From Olavius algarvensis Delta 4 endosymbiont (GTDB taxonomy: Bacteria; Desulfobacterota; Desulfobacteria; Desulfobacterales; CAJINA01): 64,000 nucleotides of DNA. The stretch lies in the NCBI GenBank assembly GCA_905176665.1, contig CAJINA010000072.1, positions 1 to 64,000 of the forward strand, in the 5' to 3' direction. Positions 51,840 to 60,230 of this stretch are shown piece by piece. The notes below the pieces were generated by a model. The model was given only the letters and a program-made list of their open reading frames with translations, was not told the DNA's origin and did no database searches. Made by a program: the position numbers and the translations under genes. The stretch's first letter is position 1. Each line of letters begins with the position of its first letter.

Positions 51840-52844
51840 CTACGGTTTAGGAATCCCCAGTGTCGCAGGATTGACTTTGGCGGCGCCCAGTTCCCAGAGG
51901 GTCCAGGCGAAGTTGGATTCCAGAGCATTGAAGACCGCCTTGGATTCCGCGCCGCTCTTACCCGACAGCAGGTAATAATTGGCCTTGGCCCAGCCTTTCA
52001 CCTTATCGGTGGCGATGGCTTTCTTGAAGGCCTTGTCAATGGCGGCTTTGGCATCGGCCGGGGCATCCGCCGGAACTGCAAATCCGATGGCCTGTGAGAT
52101 CGGGAGGTACTTGGACAGGTTCGGATACGTATCAAAGGTTGACGGAATGGTGCCCAGGCCTTCGACGTCAAAGGAGTCGGGGATCAGCATGCCCAGGGCG
52201 CGCAGTTTGCCGCCGCGCAGCAGCTGCTGCTGTTCGGCCAGGGAGGTGACGATTACGGTCACTTCGCCGGTCATGGCCGCATTCTGGGCCGGGGCGGAAC
52301 CTTTGTAGGGGATGAAGTTGAATTTCGCCCCGCTGCCGTTTTCGATGGCCAGCAGGTTCAGGTGATGGATAGAGCCGGCCCCGCTGGCAGCTGCTTTGAT
52401 GTTGCCCGGATTCTTCTTGGCCGCTTCGATCAGGTCTTTAAAGGTTTTGTACGGAGCATCCGGAGTGACCGAAATAACATCCGGGGAGCCGCCGACAATA
52501 AAGGTATCCCAGACATCGAATTTCTTGTCCCAGCCACCCTGCACGCCGGCGGTGACATTGGATTCGGACAGGCCGCAGAGCGTGTAGCCGTCATGTTTCT
52601 GCTTGTAGGCATAGCTCATGCCGACCGAACCGGCCACGCCGCCGGTTTTATTGATCACATTGATGTTTACGCCGAGAAAAGGGGCCATTTCAGCCGTGAT
52701 CATGCGTACGCAGGTGTCGGTTCCCCCGCCGGCACCCCAAACCACTGCTGCGGTGATGTTTCTTCTGGGGAAGGCCTTGCCGGCGTAAGCACCGGTTGTG
52801 ACCACCAGAAGTATTACCAGACTAATCGCTAAGATTCTTTTCAT
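51840..52844 (-). CDS. tctC: Tripartite tricarboxylate transporter substrate-binding protein
   Basis: A 334-residue TctC-type periplasmic binding protein. A signal peptide covers residues 1-21 (ending GAYA). The mature part has the family motifs: VVWGAGGGTDTCVR near the start, NKTGGVAGSVG and FIPYKGSAPAQNAAMTGEVTV. It would deliver a small organic acid to TctAB. Start at 52844 with GGAGGG; an upstream extension is unlikely. First structural gene after the GntR regulator, with element I in the gap. Confidence 0.93.
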   Translation of the reverse strand: MKRILAISLVILLVVTTGAYAGKAFPRRNITAAVVWGAGGGTDTCVRMITAEMAPFLGVNINVINKTGGVAGSVGMSYAYKQKHDGYTLCGLSESNVTAGVQGGWDKKFDVWDTFIVGGSPDVISVTPDAPYKTFKDLIEAAKKNPGNIKAAASGAGSIHHLNLLAIENGSGAKFNFIPYKGSAPAQNAAMTGEVTVIVTSLAEQQQLLRGGKLRALGMLIPDSFDVEGLGTIPSTFDTYPNLSKYLPISQAIGFAVPADAPADAKAAIDKAFKKAIATDKVKGWAKANYYLLSGKSGAESKAVFNALESNFAWTLWELGAAKVNPATLGIPKP

Positions 52845-53208
52845 TTCAATCCCTCCAAGTAAGTGTTTAGTGGTTGCTATTTTGCCCTTTGCCAAAAAAG
52901 GTACATTCGCGGCCGGGCGGTTAAATCGGACATCCCCCTGGTATGCCCGCTGCCGGGCAGCCGGTGTGAGCGCTGTTCAGCAGGCCGGCCACAGGCCATG
53001 CTCGGTTTTACTGGAAGCTATCTCAAAAAACGGATTTTGGTTCAAAATCAAGGCGGCCGCGAGGTGCCCCGCGTTGCGGGACTTCCCGCTTGGTCTATTT
53101 CCTCGATGGGGGGTCGCAACCCATAGGAATACTGGAGTATTTCGAGGACTTGAACCGAGCGACCAACGCCGAGTTTGGGAAAAAAGACTTTTTGAGATGG
53201 CTTCGGGT
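52845..53208. other. Gap between gntR and tctC
   Basis: 364 bp, of which 53014-53204 is hairpin element I. The remaining 169 bp hold the tctC ribosome site; I found no copy of the GntR operator and no clear promoter, so tctC may be read from the gntR promoter or from one that I cannot see. Confidence 0.5.
53014..53204. repeat. Long hairpin element, copy I
   Basis: Arms GAAGCTATCTCAAAAA (from 53014) and its near-complement ending 53204 pair at 15 of 16. The interior has GGATTTTGGTTCAAAATC, the apex GGAATACTGGAGTATTTCGAGGACTTGAACC and CCAACGCCGAG. It ends 4 bp beyond the stop codon of the gntR gene (minus strand). Confidence 0.8.
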
Positions 53209-53898
53209 CTATTCACCTCCTTTTATGACTGTCATCTGCTGCCGGCCTTTTTCCTGTTTCAAACGCGCAATGCCTTTTTGAAAATGCCGCCGCATGAGAC
53301 CTTCGGCCCTTTCTGCATCCCGGTTGCAGATCGCGTCGATGATCTCTTGGTGCTCCTTGATTGTCTCGTCAGGTTCCCGAATCAATCCTTCGTGGAGCAG
53401 GTTTTGATAGGCGAGGCTGATAATATCAAAGGTCTGCAGCATGGTGGTTAGAAGTTCTTTAGAACCGGTACCGGTGACGAATGTATGAAACTTTTTATCC
53501 TCCTTCGAGTAGGCCTGGATATCGGTGATGCTTTTGGATCCTGCAAACTCTTTGAAGAAACCCTTCAGGGTTTTGATTTCTACATCGGTGATTTTCTTGG
53601 CTGCTTTGCGGGCTGCCAGGCCTTCCAGGACCTCGCGGATCTCAAAAATGCTGATCATTTCTTGGCGGGAGAACAGGCGGACATAGTAGCCGCGGCGAGG
53701 TTTGGCCTCCACCAGCCGCTCATGCTCCAGAAACTTCAGGGCGCTGATCAGAGGCGTGCGGCTGACACCCAGTTCGCCGGCCAGTTTTTCCTGGGGAATT
53801 TTCTGCCCGGGCAACAACGTGCGGTCTTCGATCATCTGCTTGATGATCTGGTAGACTTTCTGGTCCAGATTTTCATATTCAGCGCCTAGATTCTTCAT
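53209..53898 (-). CDS. GntR-family regulator with FCD domain
   Basis: A 229-residue GntR/FadR-type regulator. A winged helix (about 15-75; LAGELGVSRTPLISALKFLE and KPRRGYYVR) is followed by an all-helical FCD ligand domain with metal-type His/Asp residues. It probably represses the acid-sugar operon until a pathway compound binds. A perfect palindrome directly after its own -10 box indicates autoregulation. ATG 53898 has AGAAGGA upstream; a longer frame to 53961 would start inside the operator. Confidence 0.92.
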   Translation of the reverse strand: MKNLGAEYENLDQKVYQIIKQMIEDRTLLPGQKIPQEKLAGELGVSRTPLISALKFLEHERLVEAKPRRGYYVRLFSRQEMISIFEIREVLEGLAARKAAKKITDVEIKTLKGFFKEFAGSKSITDIQAYSKEDKKFHTFVTGTGSKELLTTMLQTFDIISLAYQNLLHEGLIREPDETIKEHQEIIDAICNRDAERAEGLMRRHFQKGIARLKQEKGRQQMTVIKGGE

Positions 53899-53944
53899 GT
53901 GAGGTTCCTTCTGGAGTTTGAATGAGGCCCGCTTACATTGTATA

Positions 53945-53993
53945 TTGTATTTTGAATACAAAATTCAATATCCAAAACAAGTGGTCGCGTCAA
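53945..53993 (-). promoter_or_regulatory. Promoter and operator of gntR
   Basis: Minus strand: -35 TTGACG (53993-53988), 17-bp spacer, -10 TATTGA (53970-53965), then the perfect inverted repeat TTGTATT-CAA-AATACAA (53961-53945). The operator covers the expected start site, the classic place for an autorepressor of the FadR/VanR type. Confidence 0.65.
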
Positions 53994-54095
53994 GCTTTAT
54001 TTACAGTCCCTTTAGGGGGTATCGAACAAGGGGGATGTCCATTGATCTAAGTGTAATATTCTGTTTTAAAAGGGAATATAACTTTTCAGAATGAT

Positions 54096-56087
54096 TCAGG
54101 AAAGGTGCGCTTTGCCCGGTTTGAAGCGGCGGACACGCGATTTCAAGGCGTGCAGGTGATCGGGACGGCTGCCGTTTGCATAGCGGATGCCGACATACAG
54201 ATTGGTAATCCGGCGGATATCCGGCTCAAGATCCGGGCGGGCGGCAATGACCGCGCGGGCATAATCCCGCGGTCCCAGGAAGGGAGCCCGCGGCAGGCCG
54301 GCCGCCGCCATCCGCAGGCAAAATGACAGGTAGGCCTGCCGGGCTTCATCCGGGGGCCCGTTTGAGCCCGGGCGGCGGCGCCGGGCAGCCAGCAGGAGAA
54401 GTCCGACGGTGTACAGACCGGTGCCTGCAATGACCACGGCCAGCCCCAGCAGGGGTGTTTTCCAGCCGCCGGCATCCAGGCCGAGGCCTTTAAAGAGGGC
54501 CCGCTGCTGGGAACGAGAGTAGACGATGACCCAGTGGTTCCATTGGGTGTTGGCCAGGTCCCAGCCGAACTGGATTTGCTTCCAGGTGTCGGCCAGGGGG
54601 CCCAGGTAAGCATACGCTTGACCCAGGGTCTCCCGGTCACTCGCTGCCAGCGCGGCCGCCACTCCCTGGCTCACCCGCGCCGGGGCCACCACCGACGTTG
54701 GATCGACCCAGGTCCAGCCCGATTCCGGCAGCCAGACCTCCACCCACACATGGGCATCGGATTGTCGGACGATAACGTAATCTCCAAAAGGATTTTCCTC
54801 CGCACCAAGATAGCCCCCGATGATGCGGGCCGGGACGCCGGCCGCCCGCATCAGGAAGGTGTAAGCGGTGGCATAGTGCTCGCAGTAGCCCCGCCGGGTC
54901 TTAAACAGAAAATCGTCGACCATGTCCGGACCGACGGGCGGGACCTGCAGTGTATACAAAAATTGGTTGCTCCTGAGAAAGGCCAGGCCCCGGTTTACGA
55001 TGTCCAAAGGCCTCTGGGCTGCGGCCGCCCAGCGTTGGGCCAGGGCCCTGGCTCGGGGATTGCCTTTTGCGGGGAGATCCAGCGTCGGTTGATCCTCGGC
55101 CCGGAAGGCGCCGGTGTGGTAGCGGGTGTGCGACACCACTTCATAGCGGAACAGGGCGTTTACCTTGCGCCACGTGCGCAGGGCACCATCGGAGTAGATC
55201 CGCGTCCGCCGCGAACTTTCAAAAGGCCGGTCCAGGGCGAAAAGCCAGCGCTGGCGGTGAGGTTCGAGGGTGACCGTATAGGCAACCGGCTGGGTGTCGG
55301 GCAGGGGCGGCAGGTAGCGCCAGGAACGGCCCCCCGGTGTCCAGGTGCGGCCGTCAAAGTGCGTAAACACGATGCCCCGCCAGTACAATTGATGCTGGGG
55401 CGGCGGGGGGCCCTGAAATTCCACCCGGAAGGCGATGGTGGCGTCATCCACCAGGTCCGTTACACTACCGGGTGACAGCCGGTCGGAAAAGCCGATCTTG
55501 CCGGCTGTCGGCCGCGGTACGCCCCACAGGCCGCCGTAAGGCCGCGGAAAGAACACGAACAGTACGATGGTCAGGGGCAGGGCGAGAACCATGATGCGGC
55601 CGGCCGTGCGCAGGTTGTGGCCAAAGTCCCCGCCGGGGTCATTGATACGAATGAGCACCGCTGTGGTGATGAAAGCCGAACTTCCCATGTACAGGGTCAT
55701 GCCGAGGGCATTGGAATAGAACAGGTTGGTAATGACCAGGAAATAGCTTAAAAAAAGCGTCATCATACGATCGCGGTGATTGCGGATTTCAAGGGGCTTC
55801 AAACTGACCATCAGGGCCAGTAAGCCGACGCCGGCATCCAGGCCGAACGAAAATCCGTAGGTGGCCAGGCCGACAGTCAGTCCGGCCAATGTCAGTACCT
55901 GGCGCGTCTTTGTTCCCGGCACCAGCCAGCCTCTCCGGGCGATGCCCCAGGCATATCCCCAAAAACCCAGAACCCAGGCCAGAATCCAGAGCGGCAGACG
56001 AAATACGTGTGGCGCCAGGGCCACGACCAGGGCGGCAAGAATGTAGGGTAGAGACTGCGTCCCGCGATCCGGGGAAGGAGGCCCCAT
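54096..56087 (-). CDS. TgpA-type membrane transglutaminase (DUF3488)
   Basis: A 663-residue membrane protein of the TgpA family: several N-terminal membrane segments (to about residue 200), a periplasmic transglutaminase-like domain with Cys402 (GYCEHYATAY), His in AHVWVEVW and Asp in WVDPT, another membrane segment near 565 and a C-terminal DUF4129-like tail. The start has AAGGAGG and its ATG overlaps the DUF58 stop by one base. MoxR-DUF58-TgpA is a common triad, thought to act in cell-envelope protein maturation or quality control. Confidence 0.92.
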   Translation of the reverse strand: MGPPSPDRGTQSLPYILAALVVALAPHVFRLPLWILAWVLGFWGYAWGIARRGWLVPGTKTRQVLTLAGLTVGLATYGFSFGLDAGVGLLALMVSLKPLEIRNHRDRMMTLFLSYFLVITNLFYSNALGMTLYMGSSAFITTAVLIRINDPGGDFGHNLRTAGRIMVLALPLTIVLFVFFPRPYGGLWGVPRPTAGKIGFSDRLSPGSVTDLVDDATIAFRVEFQGPPPPQHQLYWRGIVFTHFDGRTWTPGGRSWRYLPPLPDTQPVAYTVTLEPHRQRWLFALDRPFESSRRTRIYSDGALRTWRKVNALFRYEVVSHTRYHTGAFRAEDQPTLDLPAKGNPRARALAQRWAAAAQRPLDIVNRGLAFLRSNQFLYTLQVPPVGPDMVDDFLFKTRRGYCEHYATAYTFLMRAAGVPARIIGGYLGAEENPFGDYVIVRQSDAHVWVEVWLPESGWTWVDPTSVVAPARVSQGVAAALAASDRETLGQAYAYLGPLADTWKQIQFGWDLANTQWNHWVIVYSRSQQRALFKGLGLDAGGWKTPLLGLAVVIAGTGLYTVGLLLLAARRRRPGSNGPPDEARQAYLSFCLRMAAAGLPRAPFLGPRDYARAVIAARPDLEPDIRRITNLYVGIRYANGSRPDHLHALKSRVRRFKPGKAHLS

Positions 56088-57124
56088 CAGGGCACCTCCT
56101 TGTGGTCCGCGCCGTGGCGGCCGACCATTTTATCCGGTCCCGGCCGGGAATACGTGTCGGAAGCGGATGTGCCGCCGGGCAGCCCGAACAAAGCCAGGTG
56201 CGCCAGACAGGCCCGCAGGTGGTTTTCTCCCCGGGCCGGCGGGACGACGGCCGTCGGTAGACGGAGCCCGAATTGCAGCCCGGCCCGATGGGCGTTCAAC
56301 ACCATGCCGCACATGCGGGACAGCTTGCGTTCAAGGTCCGGCTCTTTAATCGCTTGCCAGTCGATGGTCAGCATGCGGCCCGACTCACCGGTGAATTGCT
56401 TGATCAGCAAACCCTGGCCCCGGGAAAAAGCTTTCCAGGAAATTTGGCCGAGGCTGTCGCCGGGCTGATAGGGGCGCAGCCCGGCAAAGTCGTCCACCCC
56501 CGGTCCGGACTGACCCGAACCCGTCCCGGATACGGGTTCACCGGGGACGGTCTGCAAGGATCCATCGATGGGGCGCGGATACACCAGGCAGCCGGCCGAA
56601 TGCGGCAAGGTCAACCGGGCTTTGAAAAGTCCGAAAGGATAACTGGTAGAAAGTTCCAGGGGCTCCGGCGTCAGCAGGCCCCGTTTTCCGGCCGGGATGC
56701 TGATCGTCACTGAGGACGGCGAGTCATTTACCTGGTCAACCGTGGCTGGTTCCTCGCTGGTCAGACTGACGGCAATGGCCCGGGCGGCCGGATCGGTTTT
56801 GCGCAGCGCCACTTCAAAGTGCGCGGATTCGCCGGCAAACACCGGCTTGGCGCGCAGATAGGCCAGGTTTATGCCGGCCAGGTTGCGACGGGTATGCCAT
56901 ATGGAAACCGCCGCCATGCTACCCAGCAGGAAGGTCAACAGGAAACCAAGGTTGTTGTTGCTGTTGAGCGAGCCTACCAGCATGGCCACCAGGATGAAGA
57001 GGAAGGCATACCCAAACCGGGTTGGGCGGACATGGATCTTGGGTTCTACCTGGGCCGCCTTGGCTCGCGGCGACCGCAACGGATGGTGTTTGGTTCCAGT
57101 CGGTGTGACGGTTTCAGAAGTCAT
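56087..57124 (-). CDS. DUF58 domain protein
   Basis: A 345-residue protein with two adjacent membrane helices (about 38-75) and a C-terminal DUF58 domain, recognisable by LRPYQPGDSLGQISWKAFSRG. DUF58 proteins are the usual middle partner between a MoxR ATPase and a transglutaminase; some carry a von Willebrand-like fold, though here the metal motif is not obvious. Coupled by 1-bp overlap to the tgpA-like gene. Confidence 0.9.
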   Translation of the reverse strand: MTSETVTPTGTKHHPLRSPRAKAAQVEPKIHVRPTRFGYAFLFILVAMLVGSLNSNNNLGFLLTFLLGSMAAVSIWHTRRNLAGINLAYLRAKPVFAGESAHFEVALRKTDPAARAIAVSLTSEEPATVDQVNDSPSSVTISIPAGKRGLLTPEPLELSTSYPFGLFKARLTLPHSAGCLVYPRPIDGSLQTVPGEPVSGTGSGQSGPGVDDFAGLRPYQPGDSLGQISWKAFSRGQGLLIKQFTGESGRMLTIDWQAIKEPDLERKLSRMCGMVLNAHRAGLQFGLRLPTAVVPPARGENHLRACLAHLALFGLPGGTSASDTYSRPGPDKMVGRHGADHKEVP

Positions 57125-57191
57125 ATAAACCTATCGGCAAAGCAAGCTAAACCGCGGCCATTACTACGCGGCCGAGAAGGCCTGCGGATGC

Positions 57192-58106
57192 TCAGGGGAC
57201 GGGAACCTCGCGGAACATGGCCATCAGCGTGTCGGTCGGAAATTCGGCGGCATTTTCCGCCGAACGCAGGCGATGACCGACGATCCAGGGCATCACCGTC
57301 TGGAGATCTTCGGGCAGACCGTGGTCGCGGTCGTTTAAATAGGCCCATGCACGGGCGGCCCGCAGCAGCGCCAGGCCCGCGCGCGGGCTGAGACCCACTG
57401 AAAACTGGGAAGCGGTGCGGGTGTAATCCAGCAGATCCTGGGCATACTCCAGCAATGCTTCCGAAAGATGGACGCCGGTGATGGCCTGCTGAATCTTCAA
57501 CACGTCACCAGTCTTTAAACTGGGGGCCATCTTTTCGAAAAGGGGGGTTGAGTCTCCTTGCTCCAGTAAGATCCGTTCGGATGCCCGGTCCGGATAGCCG
57601 AGTTGAATCCGCATCAGGAAGCGATCCAACTGCGATTCGGGCAGTGGGAAGGTTCCCGACTGTTCCAGTGGATTCTGGGTGGCAATCACGAAAAACGGTT
57701 TTTCCAAGGGCCGGGTTTCACCCTCGATGGTGACCTGGCGCTCTTCCATGGCCTCGAGCAGGGCACTCTGGGTTTTAGGGGTGGCCCGGTTGATCTCGTC
57801 GGTCAGCAGTACCTGGGTGAAGATCGGCCCGGGATGAAAAACGAAACTCCCGGTTTTCTGCTCGAAGATCGAGGTCCCCAGGATATCACCGGGAAGCATG
57901 TCGCTGGTGAACTGGATGCGGCGGAAATTCAGGCCCAGGCAGCGGGACAACACCTTGGCCAGGGTGGTCTTGCCGATCCCGGGCAGGTCCTCGATCAGCA
58001 GGTGGCCGCCGGCAAACAGGCAGGTGAGCGCCAGCCGGATCTGTTCATCCTTGCCCAGGACAATCTTGCCGATCTGGGCCACGATGGTATCGAATTGTTT
58101 TTTCAT
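57192..58106 (-). CDS. MoxR-family AAA+ ATPase
   Basis: A 304-residue MoxR ATPase. Walker A is PGIGKTTLA (42-50), Walker B is in LLTDEINRATPKTQSALLEAMEE, and sensor/arginine residues follow in FPLPESQLDRFLMR. MoxR proteins act as chaperones for metal-binding or membrane partners, here probably the DUF58 and transglutaminase proteins encoded downstream. No clear ribosome site precedes the ATG. First gene of the triad. Confidence 0.93.
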   Translation of the reverse strand: MKKQFDTIVAQIGKIVLGKDEQIRLALTCLFAGGHLLIEDLPGIGKTTLAKVLSRCLGLNFRRIQFTSDMLPGDILGTSIFEQKTGSFVFHPGPIFTQVLLTDEINRATPKTQSALLEAMEERQVTIEGETRPLEKPFFVIATQNPLEQSGTFPLPESQLDRFLMRIQLGYPDRASERILLEQGDSTPLFEKMAPSLKTGDVLKIQQAITGVHLSEALLEYAQDLLDYTRTASQFSVGLSPRAGLALLRAARAWAYLNDRDHGLPEDLQTVMPWIVGHRLRSAENAAEFPTDTLMAMFREVPVP

Positions 58107-58166
58107 AGTTTAATGAATAACAATCGCATAGGGGTTGGTCAACCACTTCCCCCGGATCCGGCTACC

Positions 58167-58195
58167 TTGACATTCTATCGGCGAGTAGCTAAAAA
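58167..58195 (+). promoter_or_regulatory. Sigma-70-type promoter for wecB
   Basis: TTGACA (58167-58172), 17-bp spacer, TAAAAA (58190-58195), giving a leader of about 26 nt to the wecB ATG. Confidence 0.5.
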
Positions 58196-58227
58196 GATTA
58201 ATATTTCCTTTAACATATGGACTTCAA

Positions 58228-59361
58228 ATGAAAAACAACATCCTCTTCATCGCCGGCACCCGACCAGAGGTCATCAAGGTTGCCCCGGCGGTCAAAGCCG
58301 CCCGGGAAATCCATGACGACGTTACGCTGCTGCTGACCGGCCAGCATAGGGAGATGGCCCGCCAGGCTTTGAATGCCTTTCACATGCAGCCGGATGTGGA
58401 GATGGACGTCATGCGGGAGGGGGCCAGCCTATCAGCTTTGACCACCCGCCTGATCCAGGAAATTGACAGGTATTATGAAAAACGGCAGCCGGGCATCGTG
58501 GTCGTCCAGGGGGACACCTCCTCGGCAGCCATCGCCGGGCTGATTGCCTTTTACCACCAGATACCGGTCGCCCATATCGAAGCCGGACTGCGGTCCTATG
58601 ACAACCAGCATCCTTTTCCGGAAGAGGTCAACCGTCGGGTGATCAGCACCTATGCCCAGCTGAACTTTGTACCGACTGCCCTGGCCCGGGACAATCTGCT
58701 GGCAGAGAGAATACCGCCCGAAACCATCCTGGTTACCGGGAATACGGTCGTTGATGCGGTAGCGCTGATGAAACCGGAACTGCCGCCTGCACCGCCCGGT
58801 GAACGGCGACGCATCCTGGTCACCACCCATCGGCGGGAAAGCTGGAATGCTGACATTGCCAAGATTTGCGAAGCGGTTCGCATTCTGGCCGACAACAACC
58901 CGGACGTCGAGATGCTCCTGCCCGTTCATAAAAATCCCGTGGTGGCCAACCAGGTGCATGCCATTCTCGGGAAGCACCCCCGGATTGTACTCACCGAACC
59001 TTTGGATTACCTGGTACTCCAGGCTGCTCTCCAGGGCAGCTACCTGACCCTGACCGATTCCGGCGGTATTCAGGAGGAAGCGCCCAGCTACGGTGTGCCG
59101 GCCCTGGTCCTGCGCCAGGTAACCGAGCGTCCGGAAGCGGTGAATGCCGGTCTGGCCAAAGTGGTGGGTACCGATCGGGACGCGATCGTGAGCGCCTGCC
59201 AGCGCCTGCTGGACGACCCGGCCGCCTATGGGCAGATGGCCCGCGCTGCCAATCCGTTTGGAGACGGTCTGGCCGGTAAACGGATCGCGACCGCGCTCAC
59301 CCGGTTTTTGGGGGGCGAATATCCCCTACTCGGTGATGTTGGTGAGTTCAATCCAGCTTGA
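58228..59361 (+). CDS. wecB: UDP-N-acetylglucosamine 2-epimerase
   Basis: A 377-residue non-hydrolysing UDP-GlcNAc 2-epimerase. Signature segments are AGTRPEVIKVAP, QGDTSSA, HIEAGLRS, FPEEVNRR, THRRES and DSGGIQEEAP, which include the acidic residues and histidine of the E. coli active site. It makes UDP-ManNAc for surface polysaccharide. It stands alone here, without a ManNAc dehydrogenase or glycosyltransferases nearby. Confidence 0.95.
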   Translation: MKNNILFIAGTRPEVIKVAPAVKAAREIHDDVTLLLTGQHREMARQALNAFHMQPDVEMDVMREGASLSALTTRLIQEIDRYYEKRQPGIVVVQGDTSSAAIAGLIAFYHQIPVAHIEAGLRSYDNQHPFPEEVNRRVISTYAQLNFVPTALARDNLLAERIPPETILVTGNTVVDAVALMKPELPPAPPGERRRILVTTHRRESWNADIAKICEAVRILADNNPDVEMLLPVHKNPVVANQVHAILGKHPRIVLTEPLDYLVLQAALQGSYLTLTDSGGIQEEAPSYGVPALVLRQVTERPEAVNAGLAKVVGTDRDAIVSACQRLLDDPAAYGQMARAANPFGDGLAGKRIATALTRFLGGEYPLLGDVGEFNPA

Positions 59362-59363
59362 AA

Positions 59364-60218
59364 TCACGCCTGGGGTTCGGGTTTTATCCAGGTGCCGTCC
59401 TTGCGGTATGCTTTGGTGATCTTTTTCAGCGCTTCCTTGTTCGCGAGGTAGCGCTCTTTCATGCCTACCAGCCAGTTTTCATGCTCCAAAGCGTCATCTT
59501 CCTTTAAGAAAAGATCATGGCCGCTGCCGGCGATGGTGAATACGGGTGTGCCGGCGGCAAGGTCGATGGTGCCGTCGTTGCTGCACAGCATGCAGCGGAC
59601 CTGGTTGCCGCCCAGAAAGCGAAAGGTGTGCGAGCCGCACAAGGGGCAGTCAGGTTCTTCCGGCGCTGGGGCCGGGGCCGGCTGGAACAGGGCGCGGCCC
59701 AATGCTGCGGCGGTGTCGCGGTTTTCCGGGTTCATGAAGACTTCGCCGGGCAAGGCACCGTACACCATCAGGGCGCGTTTTACGTCTGCCAGCATGACCC
59801 GCTGAAAGCGCTCGATACCCAGCAAGGTGGAACCTTCTTTGCCGGCGATTCCGGCGATCCCGATCCCGATGGAAGGCTTGCCCCACAGCTTCTCGATGTG
59901 TCCATAAAAACACAACCCCCGATCCAACAGCAGTTTCAGCATGGCGTTGGCGCCCAGAAAGTAGGTGGGCACCGCCAGGATGATCGCATCGGCCCAGGCC
60001 AACGCGTCAATAATCTGGTAGATGTCATCTTTGAGGATGCATCGTTTTTCCTTGAACAGGCAGCGATAACAACCTTTGCAGGGGCGCAAATCAAAGTCCG
60101 CCAGCCGGAGCAGGCGCAGTTCGAGCTCTTCGGGAACGTTGCGGGCGACGGCCTTTAACATGATTTCGCAGTTACCGGGTTTGCGCGGTGAACCGCTGAT
60201 GCCGAGTATCTTTTTCAT
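59364..60218 (-). CDS. Flavodoxin-like FMN protein with cysteine motif and zinc ribbon
   Basis: A 284-residue protein. An NAD(P)H-dependent FMN reductase/iron-sulfur flavoprotein-like domain (1-180) starts GISGSPRKPGNCE and has Cys47/50/53/60 (PCKGCYRC...RC), the place where iron-sulfur flavoproteins hold a [4Fe-4S] cluster. An unusual C-terminal extension carries a rubredoxin/zinc-ribbon-like pair (CPLCGSH, CMLCS). It lies 12 bp downstream of the ADP-forming synthetase alpha gene, so it belongs to that operon and may pass electrons to fatty-acid enzymes. GAGGAAAA before the ATG. Confidence 0.88.
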   Translation of the reverse strand: MKKILGISGSPRKPGNCEIMLKAVARNVPEELELRLLRLADFDLRPCKGCYRCLFKEKRCILKDDIYQIIDALAWADAIILAVPTYFLGANAMLKLLLDRGLCFYGHIEKLWGKPSIGIGIAGIAGKEGSTLLGIERFQRVMLADVKRALMVYGALPGEVFMNPENRDTAAALGRALFQPAPAPAPEEPDCPLCGSHTFRFLGGNQVRCMLCSNDGTIDLAAGTPVFTIAGSGHDLFLKEDDALEHENWLVGMKERYLANKEALKKITKAYRKDGTWIKPEPQA

Positions 60219-60230
60219 GGGGCGTTTTCC

